A stretch of DNA of 64,000 nt, taken from positions 248,001-312,000 of the forward strand of contig JAANYP010006933.1 of assembly GCA_020465985.1 (NCBI GenBank). The letters run 5' to 3'. This document shows, in pieces, positions 51,144-62,088 of the stretch; positions within the stretch are counted from its first letter, which is position 1; each line of letters opens with the position of its first letter. The stretch is from Centrapalus pauciflorus. Its lineage: Eukaryota > Streptophyta > Magnoliopsida > Asterales > Asteraceae. A program made the translations under genes and the position numbers. The notes beneath the pieces were generated by a model, which saw only the letters and a list, made by a program, of their open reading frames with translations, had not been told where the DNA came from and did not search any database.

Positions 51144-52829
51144 TTGTACGGTAAGAAGTGTATTACACTCACGGACCCTAAGAGCCTCCAACACATCTTG
51201 AATCAGAAAGAGTTAAATATGAGGCAACGACGTTGGGTGGAACTTCTTAGCGACTATGACTGCGAGATTCGCTACCATCCAGGAAAAGCAAATGTCGTAG
51301 CTGACGCCCTAAGCCGAAAGGAACGGGTTAAGCCATTGAGAGTCCGAGCTTTGGTCATGACTATACAGTCAAACCTAAACCCTCAAGTCCGAGAGGCACA
51401 AGAAGATGCAGTCAAGGAGGATAATCTGCTGAATGAAGCATTGAGAGGCATGGATAAGCAGTTTGAAATTAAGTCAGATGGATGCCGATACTTCATGGGC
51501 AGAATTTGGTTACCGAAGTTTGGAGGCGTAAGGAAACTGGTCATGGATGAAGGGCACAAAACAAGATATGCTATTCATCCAGGGTCGGACAAGATGTATC
51601 ACGATTTGAAAGGATCATACTGGTGGCCAAACATGAAGGCTGACATCGCTACTTATGTCAGCAAGTGCTTAACATGTTTAAAAGTTAAGGCTGAGCATCA
51701 AAGGCCGTCAGGATTGCTAGTCCAGCCAGAGATACCCCAATGGAAGTGGGAAAATATCACCATGGATTTTATCACTAAGTTGCCAAAGACCTCTGGAGGT
51801 TATGACACCATCTGGGTGATCGTGGATCGGCTGACCAAGACCGCACACTTCCTGCCAATCAAGGAGACTGACAAGATGGATAAGTTAACACGAACCTATC
51901 TTAAGGAGGTCGTCTCAAGGCATGGGGTGCCAGTATCCATTATATCAGACAGAGACAGCCGATTTACGTCAAGGTTCTGGCAATCATTGCAAGAAGCAGT
52001 AGGAACGCGTCTGGATATGAGTACAGCCTATCACCCGCAAACGGACGGTCAGAGTGAAAGAACGATTCAAACATTGGAAGATATGCTAAGGGCATGTGTC
52101 ATCGACTTTGGAAAAAGTTGGGACAGACACCTGCCATTAGTTGAGTTTTCTTATAACAACAGTTATCACTCGAGCATTAAGACCGCCCCATTCGAGGCAC
52201 TCTATGGACGAAAGTGTCGATCACCTCTTTGTTGGGCTGAAGTAGGGGGTAGTCAGATTACTGGACCTGAGATCATCCAGGAAACTACAGAGAAGATAGC
52301 CCAGATTCGGAACCGATTGAAGATTGCGCGGGATCGACAGAAGAGTTATGCAGACATCCGACGGAAGGATTTGGAATTCCAAGAGGGAGATCAAGTGATG
52401 CTGAAAGTCTCGCCTTGGAAAGGCATAATCCGTTTTGGAAAACGAGGAAAACTCAATCCTCGTTATATCGGACCATTCAAAATCACCAGAAGAATTGGCC
52501 CGGTAGCTTACCGACTCGATCTACCCCCAGAGCTTAGAAACGTTCATAATACCTTCCACGTATCCAATCTTAAGAAATGTCTGGCGGATGAATCACTCGT
52601 GATACCCATGGACGAGCTGGAGATAGACGATAAGTTGAATTTCATTGAGCAACCGGTGGAAATAATGGACCGAGAAGTCAAGAAACTCAAGCACAGTCGA
52701 ATTCCAATAATAAAGGTCCAATGGAACTCTAAACGAGGTCCTGAGTTTACTTGGGAACGCGAAGATCAATTCCGAGAGAAGTACCCCCAGCTGTTCTCAA
52801 AAGTCCAAGCAGAGGAGAACACGAGCTAA
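51144..52829 (+). CDS. RNase H end plus integrase with chromodomain (element G), open 561-codon frame
   Basis: The frame is open from after TAG (about 51131) to TAA 52827-52829. No ATG marks a true start; in life it would be the end of a polyprotein. Order: RNase H tail ([40 protein letters not shown]), integrase zinc domain (H and H in [10 protein letters not shown], then CLTC), DDE core (D in [11 protein letters not shown] in [10 protein letters not shown] in [13 protein letters not shown]), a GPF-type linker ([15 protein letters not shown]), and a C-terminal chromodomain-like tail ([20 protein letters not shown]). All catalytic residues are present and length is normal. Without an intact upstream frame it can hardly be expressed as part of a working polyprotein. 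Confidence 0.92.
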   Translation: MYGKKCITLTDPKSLQHILNQKELNMRQRRWVELLSDYDCEIRYHPGKANVVADALSRKERVKPLRVRALVMTIQSNLNPQVREAQEDAVKEDNLLNEALRGMDKQFEIKSDGCRYFMGRIWLPKFGGVRKLVMDEGHKTRYAIHPGSDKMYHDLKGSYWWPNMKADIATYVSKCLTCLKVKAEHQRPSGLLVQPEIPQWKWENITMDFITKLPKTSGGYDTIWVIVDRLTKTAHFLPIKETDKMDKLTRTYLKEVVSRHGVPVSIISDRDSRFTSRFWQSLQEAVGTRLDMSTAYHPQTDGQSERTIQTLEDMLRACVIDFGKSWDRHLPLVEFSYNNSYHSSIKTAPFEALYGRKCRSPLCWAEVGGSQITGPEIIQETTEKIAQIRNRLKIARDRQKSYADIRRKDLEFQEGDQVMLKVSPWKGIIRFGKRGKLNPRYIGPFKITRRIGPVAYRLDLPPELRNVHNTFHVSNLKKCLADESLVIPMDELEIDDKLNFIEQPVEIMDREVKKLKHSRIPIIKVQWNSKRGPEFTWEREDQFREKYPQLFSKVQAEENTS

Positions 52830-52848
52830 TTTCAGGACGAAATTCCTT

Positions 52849-52862
52849 CAACAGGGGGAGAC
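52849..52862 (+). promoter_or_regulatory. Polypurine tract of G
   Basis: CAACAGGGGGAGAC directly precedes the 3' LTR start TGTAACAACTGG. Confidence 0.88.
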
Positions 52863-53438
52863 TGTAACAACTGGCCTAAAAATAAGGTATGAAACTCAAA
52901 AATTAAACTAATATAAAACTCGAATAATGAAGTAATAAACTCGAATGAAATTATATGAATCTCGAATCATATAATCAATAAACTCGAATGGTGTTGTATG
53001 AATCTCGATGAAAGAAGTAATAAACTCGAATAATGATATAATGAAACTCGATTAAGTGAAGACCTAAACTCGAATGACACTTTGATGAAACTCGAATAAA
53101 GAAAGGATTTTCTCGGATGATGCTGTATAAAACTCGAATGATGAAGATACAAATCTCGATTTCTAAGGGATGAAACTCGAATAAAGAAACATAAAACTCG
53201 AATAAAACTACATAAAACTCGAACAGTTAAACAAAGAAACTGGATTAAAGAAGCAAGAAACTCGGGCAATGTTGTAAAAAAAAAACTCGACCATAGCTAT
53301 ATGAAACTCGAATGACAAAGGCATAAAACTCGATCAAAGGGTGACAAAACTCGGGCATTATGTTATAAAAATCGATTGACACAACAACAAACTCGATTCA
53401 CACTTGAATCGAGTTTAACATTCCAGAAATTTTTCTAA

Positions 53439-53522
<84 letters not shown>

Positions 53523-54143
53523 TCAGTTTCAAAAAAGTACCTCTCGAAATCAAGTGCACCCGAAGGTACCAACCTTAAAAAACTTTTTTTAAAATTTTTT
53601 TCTCATAACCATGTTTAATTTAATGTTATACGCATGATATATGAATTTCACATACATTCACAATTTCTGTGTCCTTAAAAAATATGTGAATGCTCAATGC
53701 ATATTTATGTGAATGGTCATCCATGTGAATGGTCATTTCACACCATTCACATGGTGTGAAATGACCATTCACATGATCTTTTTTTACCATTCACAAGATT
53801 TATGATGTTGTTTCTTTTGACAAAAAGTCTTATAATGTTGTCTTATACATGTCTATTCAAAAAAAATATATGTGAATGATCATTCACATTAGGGTACGCT
53901 GGGTACGCTGGAATCTTATAGGTACGCTGATGACCATTCACATGGATGACCATTCACATAAATATGCATTGAGCATTCACATAAGTTTTAAGGACACAGA
54001 AAGTGTGAATGTATGTGAAATTCATATATCATGTGTATAACATTATTTTAAACATGGTTATGAGAAAAAAAAATTTAAAAAAGTTTTTTAAGGTTGGTAC
54101 CTTCGGGTGCACTTGATTTCGAGAGGTACTTTTTTGAACCTGA

Positions 54144-54232
<89 letters not shown>

Positions 54233-55860
54233 TATTTATTATTGCCACCTCTTTTGCACGCCTCTTGTACTTTATTAATATAAAAATTGAAAACTCATAC
54301 TACTTATCACCCTAAAAAGTAAGTTGTCCTTTAAAGGACAACTAGATGTACTTTTGTATTATTATATTAATAAACAACATGCAACATACAATTATGAAAT
54401 CGGCCACACCTTTTTGTCCAACACTCAACCGAAACACCTTTTTACTTTTCATTATTTCACTAAAATTTTAAATTACTTTATCTTTATTTTAATAACCCTT
54501 TTTCTTCTATAAATAGAAGACAAACCCATTTCACAAAAACACACCAACACACATATTCTCTCTCAAAACAAAATCGGCCAAGAAGTTCAAGTGTTCTTCA
54601 AACTTTTGTAAGTTTTTCTTATTTACGTTATTTTCACCTTAAAAATTTATAAAACATGAAAAATCAAATACATTTACTAAAATATAATACTCTTCATTTA
54701 CAACTCGGTTTTCATAATACTCGTGAAATTTTCCATGCAAAATATATGAATACCCTTTCATAATGATGCACATGCTCGTATATATATGTATGCATTTTCG
54801 TATATATATAAATACATATGTACATACGTATGCATGCATGCATTAAAATGTCCTTGGAAATAAACTACTTAAAAATCATTTTTTGTAAATCGGAATTAAT
54901 ACAGCAAATTATATTTTTAAATAAATTACTTGAACATAACTGCAAATCATTATCAACATTATTTATACATCACCCCCAAGTACATAAAATATTCAAACAC
55001 GTATTATGATGATATTGACCCGAACTCGTAAAAATATTAGGACAAGTCTCAACTATACAATCAAGTGTTCAACTCAGATCCTAAAATATCATCAAAAATC
55101 AACAAGGTGAGTCTTCATAGTCCCATTTTTCCATTATTATGTTTTGGGATGAAATACATGCTTCGTTTTTATATGGACACAAAAACTTCTCGATTCTATT
55201 ATGTATTACATATGTGATCTCCACCCTTATATCATGAAATCGTTAGTTGCATTTGTTTGCAAGCGCGAATATATTGTGGATAGATCTATTGGGAGTCATG
55301 TCCCCCACTCGGGTTAGTGGTTTAGCTAACGGCGGGTGCATATATATTCAACTCACGGTATTACGTATGGGAATACTGCTCGGGGCAAACTCATTCTAAT
55401 TAAGTTTCGGTGACATGATGGTTTATGTAATACATCTCATGGAATTTATGATTTTATAGATTCAACTCATCTGATATGTCCATACAACTGGTCTTTTCGT
55501 GTAAACCTATGAACTCACCAACAATTTTTGTTGACGTATTTTAGCATGTATTTTCAGGTAATTAAGGCAAGTGTGCCTTCGGATACACCAACTTTCAAGC
55601 TTCCGCATTTCATGGAGTCGCATGCATATTTCGAAACTAACGGAGATTTGACTGCATTATTTTTGGACGCATTAATTATGTATTAGAATCTCTGTATTAC
55701 GCGAACTTCATTCCTTTCATTCTGTAAAACATTATTACATTTTTAAATTTTAATGATGTAATATTTCGAAAACGTCCATATAGTGGTCGTTCGTTATAAT
55801 TATGGTTACGCTTCCGCACTCGTCACGTCTCGCTGCCAACCGAGGTAGCAGGGTGTGACA
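52863..55860 (+). mobile_element. Element G 3' LTR, with MITE insertion
   Basis: Same parts as the 5' LTR: motif array, TA tract, TATA box 54508-54515 and U5. The TA tract is split by the MITE into 53440-53519 and 54147-54230. Small differences from the 5' LTR include an A-run expansion at about 53277-53285. Confidence 0.92.
53520..54146. mobile_element. Foldback MITE inserted in a (TA)n microsatellite (copy 1)
   Basis: It begins GAGTCAGTTTCAAAAAAGTA and ends with the inverse (TACTTTTTTGAACCTGACTC). The arms pair for at least 200 bp, with a second palindrome in the centre around CATTCACATGGTGTGAAATG. There is no ORF. TA repeats flank both ends, so the target was TA and the duplication cannot be separated from the microsatellite. 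This recalls the Micron-type MITEs of rice that sit in TA microsatellites; relationship inferred only from target and form. Confidence 0.88.
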
Positions 55861-55865
55861 GCAGA

Positions 55866-56995
55866 AACATGAAGTTTAAGGTCTCACTTCCCAAGCATAT
55901 CAACTTAATTGAGCAAGTGAGTGCAGTGATCTCTAATTCCTTGCCACCAAAGCTGAAAGATCCTGGATCACCTTTGATTCCAGTGATAATTGTCAAAGTG
56001 CAAATTAAAAGGGCATTACTCGACCTTCGAGCCAGTGTAAACATTTTACCTGGAAATTTGTTTGACAAACATGATCTAGGCCAGTTACAGACCACAGATT
56101 TAATTTTACAACTGGAAGATCGGTCAACAAAATATCCAAAGGGTATCTTATCGGACGTGATAGTAAAAGTAGAAGACTTTTATTATCCAGTCGAAATCCT
56201 AGTCTTAGATACTAAGAGTTCCTATGGAGAGAAACAGCCGGCCATAATCTTAGGCAGACCATTCTTAGCCACAATTAATACTCAATTCAATTGTAGAACG
56301 GGGGGCTGTAGATATTGCCTTTGGGAATCGCAAGCTGCGATTAAACATTTTCAATGCTTCCACCACTGCTTCAATCGATTCAGAATGCTACATGATAGAT
56401 GTGGTGGATGAGCTTGTGCAACAGCATGGTTTAATAATCAATGCCAAGGACAACACAGAATTATTCTTTGCTCAGCATGACACTGCTGTGATGAACTCTG
56501 AGAGATGCAACGAGTTCGAGGCAGTCATGATATCCACACTGGAACCTAAAAAAACCACCGTGGACCCATAAGACTGAGAAGCTGCCAATTATTTTGCCTC
56601 AATCTGCAAGGCCTTCGATAGAACAACCACCTGTTCTAGAATAAAAAACTTTGCCTGTGCATTTGAAATATGCATTCTTAGGTCAGAATGACACTCTATC
56701 AGTCATTATTTCATCTGATCTGACCAAGGCACAAGAAACAGATCTACTGCAAGTGTTAGTAAAATACAAAGAGGTAGTAGGTTGGACCGAGAATGTTGTT
56801 GCCGACCACCTATTTAGGCTCCCAAGTTGTCCATTAGACTTAACTGATCACATTAGGGACTTCTTCTCTGATGAACAATTATTGTCAATTTTCAAAATAC
56901 CCTGGTTTCCATTAGACACAGTTTAAAATTATGGGCCACCAATAATATGCTAGTCTCTGAACTAATCAGGTTAAAAGATCCCAAACATAGTTAGA
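55866..56995 (+). pseudogene. Protease and pol remnant of F, RT/RNase H and most integrase deleted
   Basis: Protease (55869-56330) has LPGNLFDKHDLGQLQTTD and ILGRPFLATINTQFNC, but the active site reads DLRAS where B has DLGAS (56022-56036). An indel in the G-run at 56297-56302 shifts the frame. The downstream linker is readable to TAA at 56568. 56651-56926 is open: KYKEVVGWT (protease-RT linker) joined in frame at about 56789 to [12 protein letters not shown] (start of integrase region), so RT and RNase H are missing. After IPWF (about 56905) it joins a degraded integrase end (LKLWATNNMLVSE). It was not functional when last copied, or deleted afterwards. Confidence 0.85.
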
Positions 56996-58505
56996 CTAGT
57001 ATAGGAGCAGTATGTCTGGCTGAAGACGTAAAACTTAATGCTTCCTGGGAGGCAACCTAGAGAATTTTGTGGGTGTGTTTCTGGAAACCCTCACAAGACA
57101 ACACTCGTCCATTTGGGATATCGAGGGGTTTAACAGCTTGTTGCACGTGCTAAGTGCACTCGTGATTCCCTACGAAAAGGCGGATTATTTATTTCTTAGT
57201 TTTAGTGTCACCAACTAAGTTGGGGAGGATTCCAAACCAATTTTAGTTGTTTCTAGACTTAAGTTTATTTATATTTATGCAAGTGTGCTAGTTTGGTGAA
57301 TGTTAATTTTTTTTTACTTTAGTTTCCTCTTTCCTAGATAAGTAAAGAATCTTATTAAGAATGTGATTATGTTCATTGTCTGCTCATTATAAGTGCGTTT
57401 ATGTGACGAGAACGTCACAGTGGTCTAAGTTGGGGAGGGTAGGTTCTATGAAACGTTTAATAATATCTAACGACCCTCCACAATTTTTTTATTAGACTGA
57501 AATTTGACCACCTGGACAGAGAGCTACGATATATCATGAACAGCAGAACTGAGCATATTGGGAGGGGGTTCGATATCACGAGGACTCAATAATATTTTCG
57601 GTCCTCCTCTTCCTCCTTACTAGTGATCAGGTATCATCGTTCCTTACTCTTCACATTTATCATATTTAGATTTTCTTGTTTGGGTTAGCATTCAATTTTT
57701 GCAATTTTATTTCAGTAGTTGAGTGTGTTTGATTTTAATTGTCGAGTCCTGCTAAATGTGAATGCTTAGGGTCAATGCAGTCTTTTGAATTTCACCAATG
57801 GTTCTTGTTTGCCGATCAGGCCGTGGAAAATGATGATACATAGAAAAATTGTACCCTGATTTCGTTAGTGTTAGTAAGGAATTCTAGAATTATGTTAAGA
57901 GTCATATAAATCACTAACATTTTAATGTAAGTTGAGTTCAAGTAAGTTAATGTACATTCGTGCTTAAATGAAAATAATGTGTCAAAAGATTTTAGAAAAC
58001 TCATGCAATAAGGGGGAGAGCTTAATCATGTTTTTAGCCTCAAAATATTCGAGGGTAGCCTGGTTGGTTCAGATAATTAAGTTCTTTGGGGAACCATTCA
58101 TACCCAATCCCCTAAGACCATCTGGTTTGGGAGTGATTGACCCAAATCCCGCTACATGGATCAACTAGAAAAGCTATGATAAAAACTCAAGTTAAAAAGA
58201 AAAAAATATATTCAAAGCATGGTAATCAAAAGTTATATATTATCATATAATTGCATAGAGGGAAAAGATGGTCAAAAGACCCACACGTTTGTAACCTTCA
58301 GCTAAAAGGGTAATTTCCAAAAGTGAGATGCATTATAATTACTTAGAGAAAATGTGTTTTAACCGAAAATGTCCTTAGCTTACATTTAAAATTTTAATGC
58401 ATTATTGTGAAGGCTGACTTAACCTAGACTTACTGAACACACTGCAAATACAGTCAGTACATAGTTACTTCTGATTCTAAGGCTTGCTCGGGGACGATCA
58501 AGAGT
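56996..58505 (+). other. Element F 3' non-coding region with conserved Athila blocks
   Basis: Post-integrase block at 57013-57130 (GAAGACGTAAAACTTAATGC..GGGAGGCAACC). Purine tracts AAGTTGGGGAGG at 57218-57232 and 57426-57440. Later block at 58005-58178 (GCAATAAGGGGGAG ... CTGGTTTGGGAGTGATTGAC ... GCTACATGGATC). GCTTGCTCGGGGACGATCAA precedes the terminal tract. No ORF of note. Confidence 0.75.
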
Positions 58506-58521
58506 TAAATTGGGGAGGTTT
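58506..58521 (+). promoter_or_regulatory. Polypurine tract of F
   Basis: TTAAATTGGGGAGGTT ends just before the 3' LTR start TGATGGG. Confidence 0.8.
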
Positions 58522-59770
58522 GATGGGACTGTATTATTATGTGTTTTCGGTATCATTTAAGGCTTACTTATGCACTTGTACCTCGTAACTACCGCACTTT
58601 TACTCCATAATTGTGTTTCAGGGTCAAGAAGTCAAATGGAAGCAGCTCGAGAAAATTCAGCGCAAAACAAGCCGATGGGGGAGCAGACCTGCGCCACCCT
58701 ACGCCCTCAAAACAGTGAGATTTGGAGCTAGAAAACAGTTCCAGCGTACCCCCAGCGTAGGTTGGCCGTACCCCGGGCACAGCGGGGCGTAGGGCTACGC
58801 TTGTGCGGCGTAAAAACCCTAAGGCCACTTTTCTGAGTCCATAACCCTAGTTCACTTATCCTCTATAAATAGGGATCACCTGCGGTCGTTTTTCTGGGGG
58901 CCGGAAATATTATAAACATCGGCGAAGCCCTGCCGGAGTTGATTCATGGATCGAGTACGAAGAAGGTGGAGTGCAACCGTTCGTGCCCTAGAAGCCTAAG
59001 ATGATGTCTCTAATCATTCCAGGTGAAGAATACGCGATGAGAGGCTAAACCACCATAACCATTTGCGGAGGATCTACGACTAAGTTTTATTTACTTGAAT
59101 ATCTTTTTATGTGTTGATGTATTTTATGTTTCTTGAATATTTTGTGTAATGCAAATGATACACATTTTGTTGTTATTATGAGTACATGGTTTAATTGGTA
59201 AAAGCAAGGTTAAACCAACATAACCATTTGGGGAGGATCTACGGCTAAGTTTTATTTACTTGAATATCTTTTTATGTGTTGATGTATATGATTCTTGAAT
59301 ATTTTGTGTAATGCAAATGATACACATTTGGTTGTTATTATGAGTAAATGGTTTAATTGGTAAAAGCAAGATAGTTCTTAAGACAAGTAATGAATGTTAC
59401 ATGCGCTATGCCGAGATTTATTGGTTAAAGTATTTACGATTAATATAACTAAGTAATTGGTTATGTCTATGTGACCGTTGCATGATATTCAAGTGGATAA
59501 TAACTTGTGCCGTAGTGATTTCGTAAATGGTTATCTTTAATTCGATTTGTCAATCGATCAATTGTTATTTGCTCGCCGTTGTTTTAGTAGTAATTTAGTT
59601 TTAATCATCTCGTCAAACAATCCAATTCGCAATTTAAATCGTTTTTCTAATCATAAAGAAGCTAGCATTAACCCTAACAAACCTACACGCTCCCTGCGGA
59701 TTCGACCATTACTTCCCTGCACAAGTAGGTAGTTTGGACTATTTCTACGGGCCACAACGACGGCTCGTCA
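58522..59770 (+). mobile_element. Element F 3' LTR (complete)
   Basis: TGATGGGACTG...GGCTCGTCA, 1249 bp. GC motif 'gggcgtagggctacgc' at 58793-58808. TATA box at 58864-58871. It contains a tandem duplication of about 165 bp (59046-59210, 59211-59370) that the 5' LTR lacks. Its interior joins the three scattered 5' LTR pieces, which gives the key to the nesting. Confidence 0.9.
58864..58871 (+). promoter_or_regulatory. TATA box of F 3' LTR
   Basis: CTCTATAAATAGGG context, about 55 bp after the GC motif. It is deleted from the 5' LTR. Confidence 0.7.
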
Positions 59771-59793
59771 GATTCGACCCTTACTTCCCTACA

Positions 59794-59822
59794 TGTATGT
59801 ATGTATGTATGTATGTATATAA
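59794..59822. repeat. (TGTA)n microsatellite
   Basis: About six units of TGTA, 25 bp right of the F 3' LTR. Confidence 0.9.
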
Positions 59823-59890
59823 GAATAGTAATTATGTGTGAAAGCTGAGTGGCGGGAGTATGACCGGGCTAAGGAGTAAAGTCAACATAG

Positions 59891-60090
59891 TGTGGAAAGT
59901 GGGGTTTTATGTTTTTTTAAACTTTTATTGTATTATATTATAATTAACAACTTATTAGAGTATTACATTTTATGAGATTTGATTTGATTTGAATTTAAAA
60001 GTAGATTATATTAGATTTGGATAAATATAGTTTAAATTTATGGATTATTTTTTAAAACTATAAATGCTACGTGTTAATTAATGGTGATGA
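59891..60090 (+). repeat. Right copy of the roughly 200-bp repeat at 760-960
   Basis: Same orientation as the left copy. Shares 'acttttattgtattatatta', then 'gaatttaaaagtagattata' and 'taaatgctacgtg'. Together the two copies bracket the whole nested cluster, about 59 kb apart. Confidence 0.8.
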
Positions 60091-60453
60091 CACGTGACTT
60101 CACAAAAAATTGAGTATATTTATTATTTTTAATAGCATCTGTGAGTAATCAATAAAATTATTGTATTGTACTTTAACCAATAAATATAGTATTTATTAAA
60201 AATTAATTTTTTTTTTAAATTTCAAGAACCAGATTCGAATTACATGCATATCTATAATCAAACCCATATATACTGCAAGTCAAAGTCAACATAATATTTG
60301 ATTTTATATTTTATGTGAATTCATTTCAAGTTTAGCCTAAAGTGTTGAAAATTAATTTTTTTTGTTGTCTTTAATTCATCTTATAAATTTATAGAAATGA
60401 TACAAATGGATGTGTATTAATTATGCATGACTGATTATCCAAGTTTTGCCATA

Positions 60454-60488
<35 letters not shown>
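60091..60488. other. AT-rich spacer
   Basis: No gene or known repeat recognised. Ends in a short TA tract (about 60459-60485) that adjoins MITE copy 2. Confidence 0.6.
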
Positions 60489-60491
<3 letters not shown>

Positions 60492-60899
60492 TCAGGTTCA
60501 TCAGCGTACCTATAAGATTCCAGCGTACCCTAATGTGAATGATCATTCACATATTTTTTTTTTGAATAAACATATATTGGACAACATTATAAGACTTTTT
60601 TTTTTCAAAAGAAGCAACATCACAAATCTTGTGAATGGTAAAAAAAGATAATGTGAATGGTCATTCACACCATTCACATGGTGTGAAATGAATGGTGTGA
60701 ATGATCATTCACATAAATATGCATTGAGCATTCACATAATTTTTAAGGACACAGAAAGTGTGAATGTGTGTGAAATTCATATATCATGCGTATAACATTA
60801 AATTAAACATGGTTCTGAGAAAAAAAAATTTAAAAAAGGTTTTTTAAGGTTTGTACCTTCGAGTGCACTTAATTTCGAGAGATACTTTTTTGAACCTGA

Positions 60900-60902
<3 letters not shown>
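60489..60902. mobile_element. Foldback MITE, copy 2, one arm deleted
   Basis: The right end TTTTTGAACCTGACTC and right arm match copy 1, and the interior matches the reverse complement of 53700-53930. The left arm is reduced to TAATCAGGTTC joined to 'atcagcgtacc'. TA repeats flank both ends as in copy 1. Confidence 0.82.
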
Positions 60903-60949
<47 letters not shown>

Positions 60950-60950
60950 G
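60903..60950. repeat. (TA)n microsatellite
   Basis: Pure TA directly right of MITE copy 2. Confidence 0.95.
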
Positions 60951-60992
60951 ATTTTTCTTTTTTTCTTTTTTTCTTTAATTTAAAATTTAACA

Positions 60993-61480
60993 TTTCATAA
61001 TACACTCTCATCTTAGTGTTATCTTTTATTTAGCCCCTTTATTTTAATAAATTTTTCATTTAGTCCTTTTTCAACGTTTATTATTACAACATTTTCTTAC
61101 ATACTTAAAATTATGATTATAATTATACTTATGTTTGTTGTTGTCTTTTAAAATTATTATATTATGTTAAATTGTATCAAAAAGAATTTATTATTCAGAT
61201 GCACGATACAAAATTCTAATGAAATTGTTTTATTTATTTTAATTTTTTTTCACAATACACTATCATCTTAGTGTTATCTTTTTTTTTAATGAATTTTCAT
61301 GTACTCCTCTTTTAACATATTATTACAACATTTTCTTACATACTTAAAATTATGATTTTAATTATGCTAATGTTTGTAGTTGTCTTTTGAAACTATTATG
61401 TTATGTTTAATTATATATTAAAGACTTTATTATTCAGATGCATGATAAAAAAAATTCTAATGAAATTGTTTTATAATTAA
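60993..61480 (+). repeat. Tandem duplication of about 250 bp
   Basis: 60993-61247 and 61248-61480 share 'cttagtgttatctttt', 'acaacattttcttacatact', 'ttattattcagatgca' and 'attctaatgaaattgtttta' in order, with moderate divergence. Non-coding. Confidence 0.8.
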
Positions 61481-62088
61481 AATGTAACTATTTAATATTT
61501 AGATTTTTTATTAAATATGATCATGTATTTCGAACATTACTATTGTAACGTTGACAAACTCTAGTCGATGTATTAGAGACATTACCGTTATATATTTATT
61601 TGATTTGATCGTAACACCAATAAGTTAAATTGACAATTAAACCTAATCAATGTCAAATTTTCAAATTATGTTTATGAATATTTAATTAATTAATTCTAGT
61701 TCCGATCCGATTTAATGAGACATTGTTTGTAATTTTAGCATTGCAAAATCTAGAAAATCAATGATAAGAACCGACTAACAGTATCATTTGTCTTACTTTT
61801 TGAATCTATATCGGCTTTTCAATTTCACTCTTCGATTTTGGTTCAGTTCTGTTTCTTTGCTTGAATTGTTTGAAAAGTATTTTTATTTATTTGTTTTTAT
61901 ATTTATTTTTGTAATTAATATTTTAGACACTGCAGCAACGTGTGAGTGTTCAATAACTCGTTTAATACATTTATGTTTTAAGTTCGAAGTTATTTTCCTT
62001 GGATAAACATTTTAAGAGAACTTAGAACATTCTTTATATATCCCAAACAAAACGATATAGTAAGTAGAAATGATCTAATTAAAAATAA
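61481..62088. other. AT-rich spacer
   Basis: Short frames only. Nothing recognised. Confidence 0.6.

Noticed and set aside
58735..58750. Shared TTCCAGCGTACCC between the F LTR and the MITE interior (60521-60533)
   Set aside because: A single 13-base match in unrelated repeats; too short to claim a common origin.
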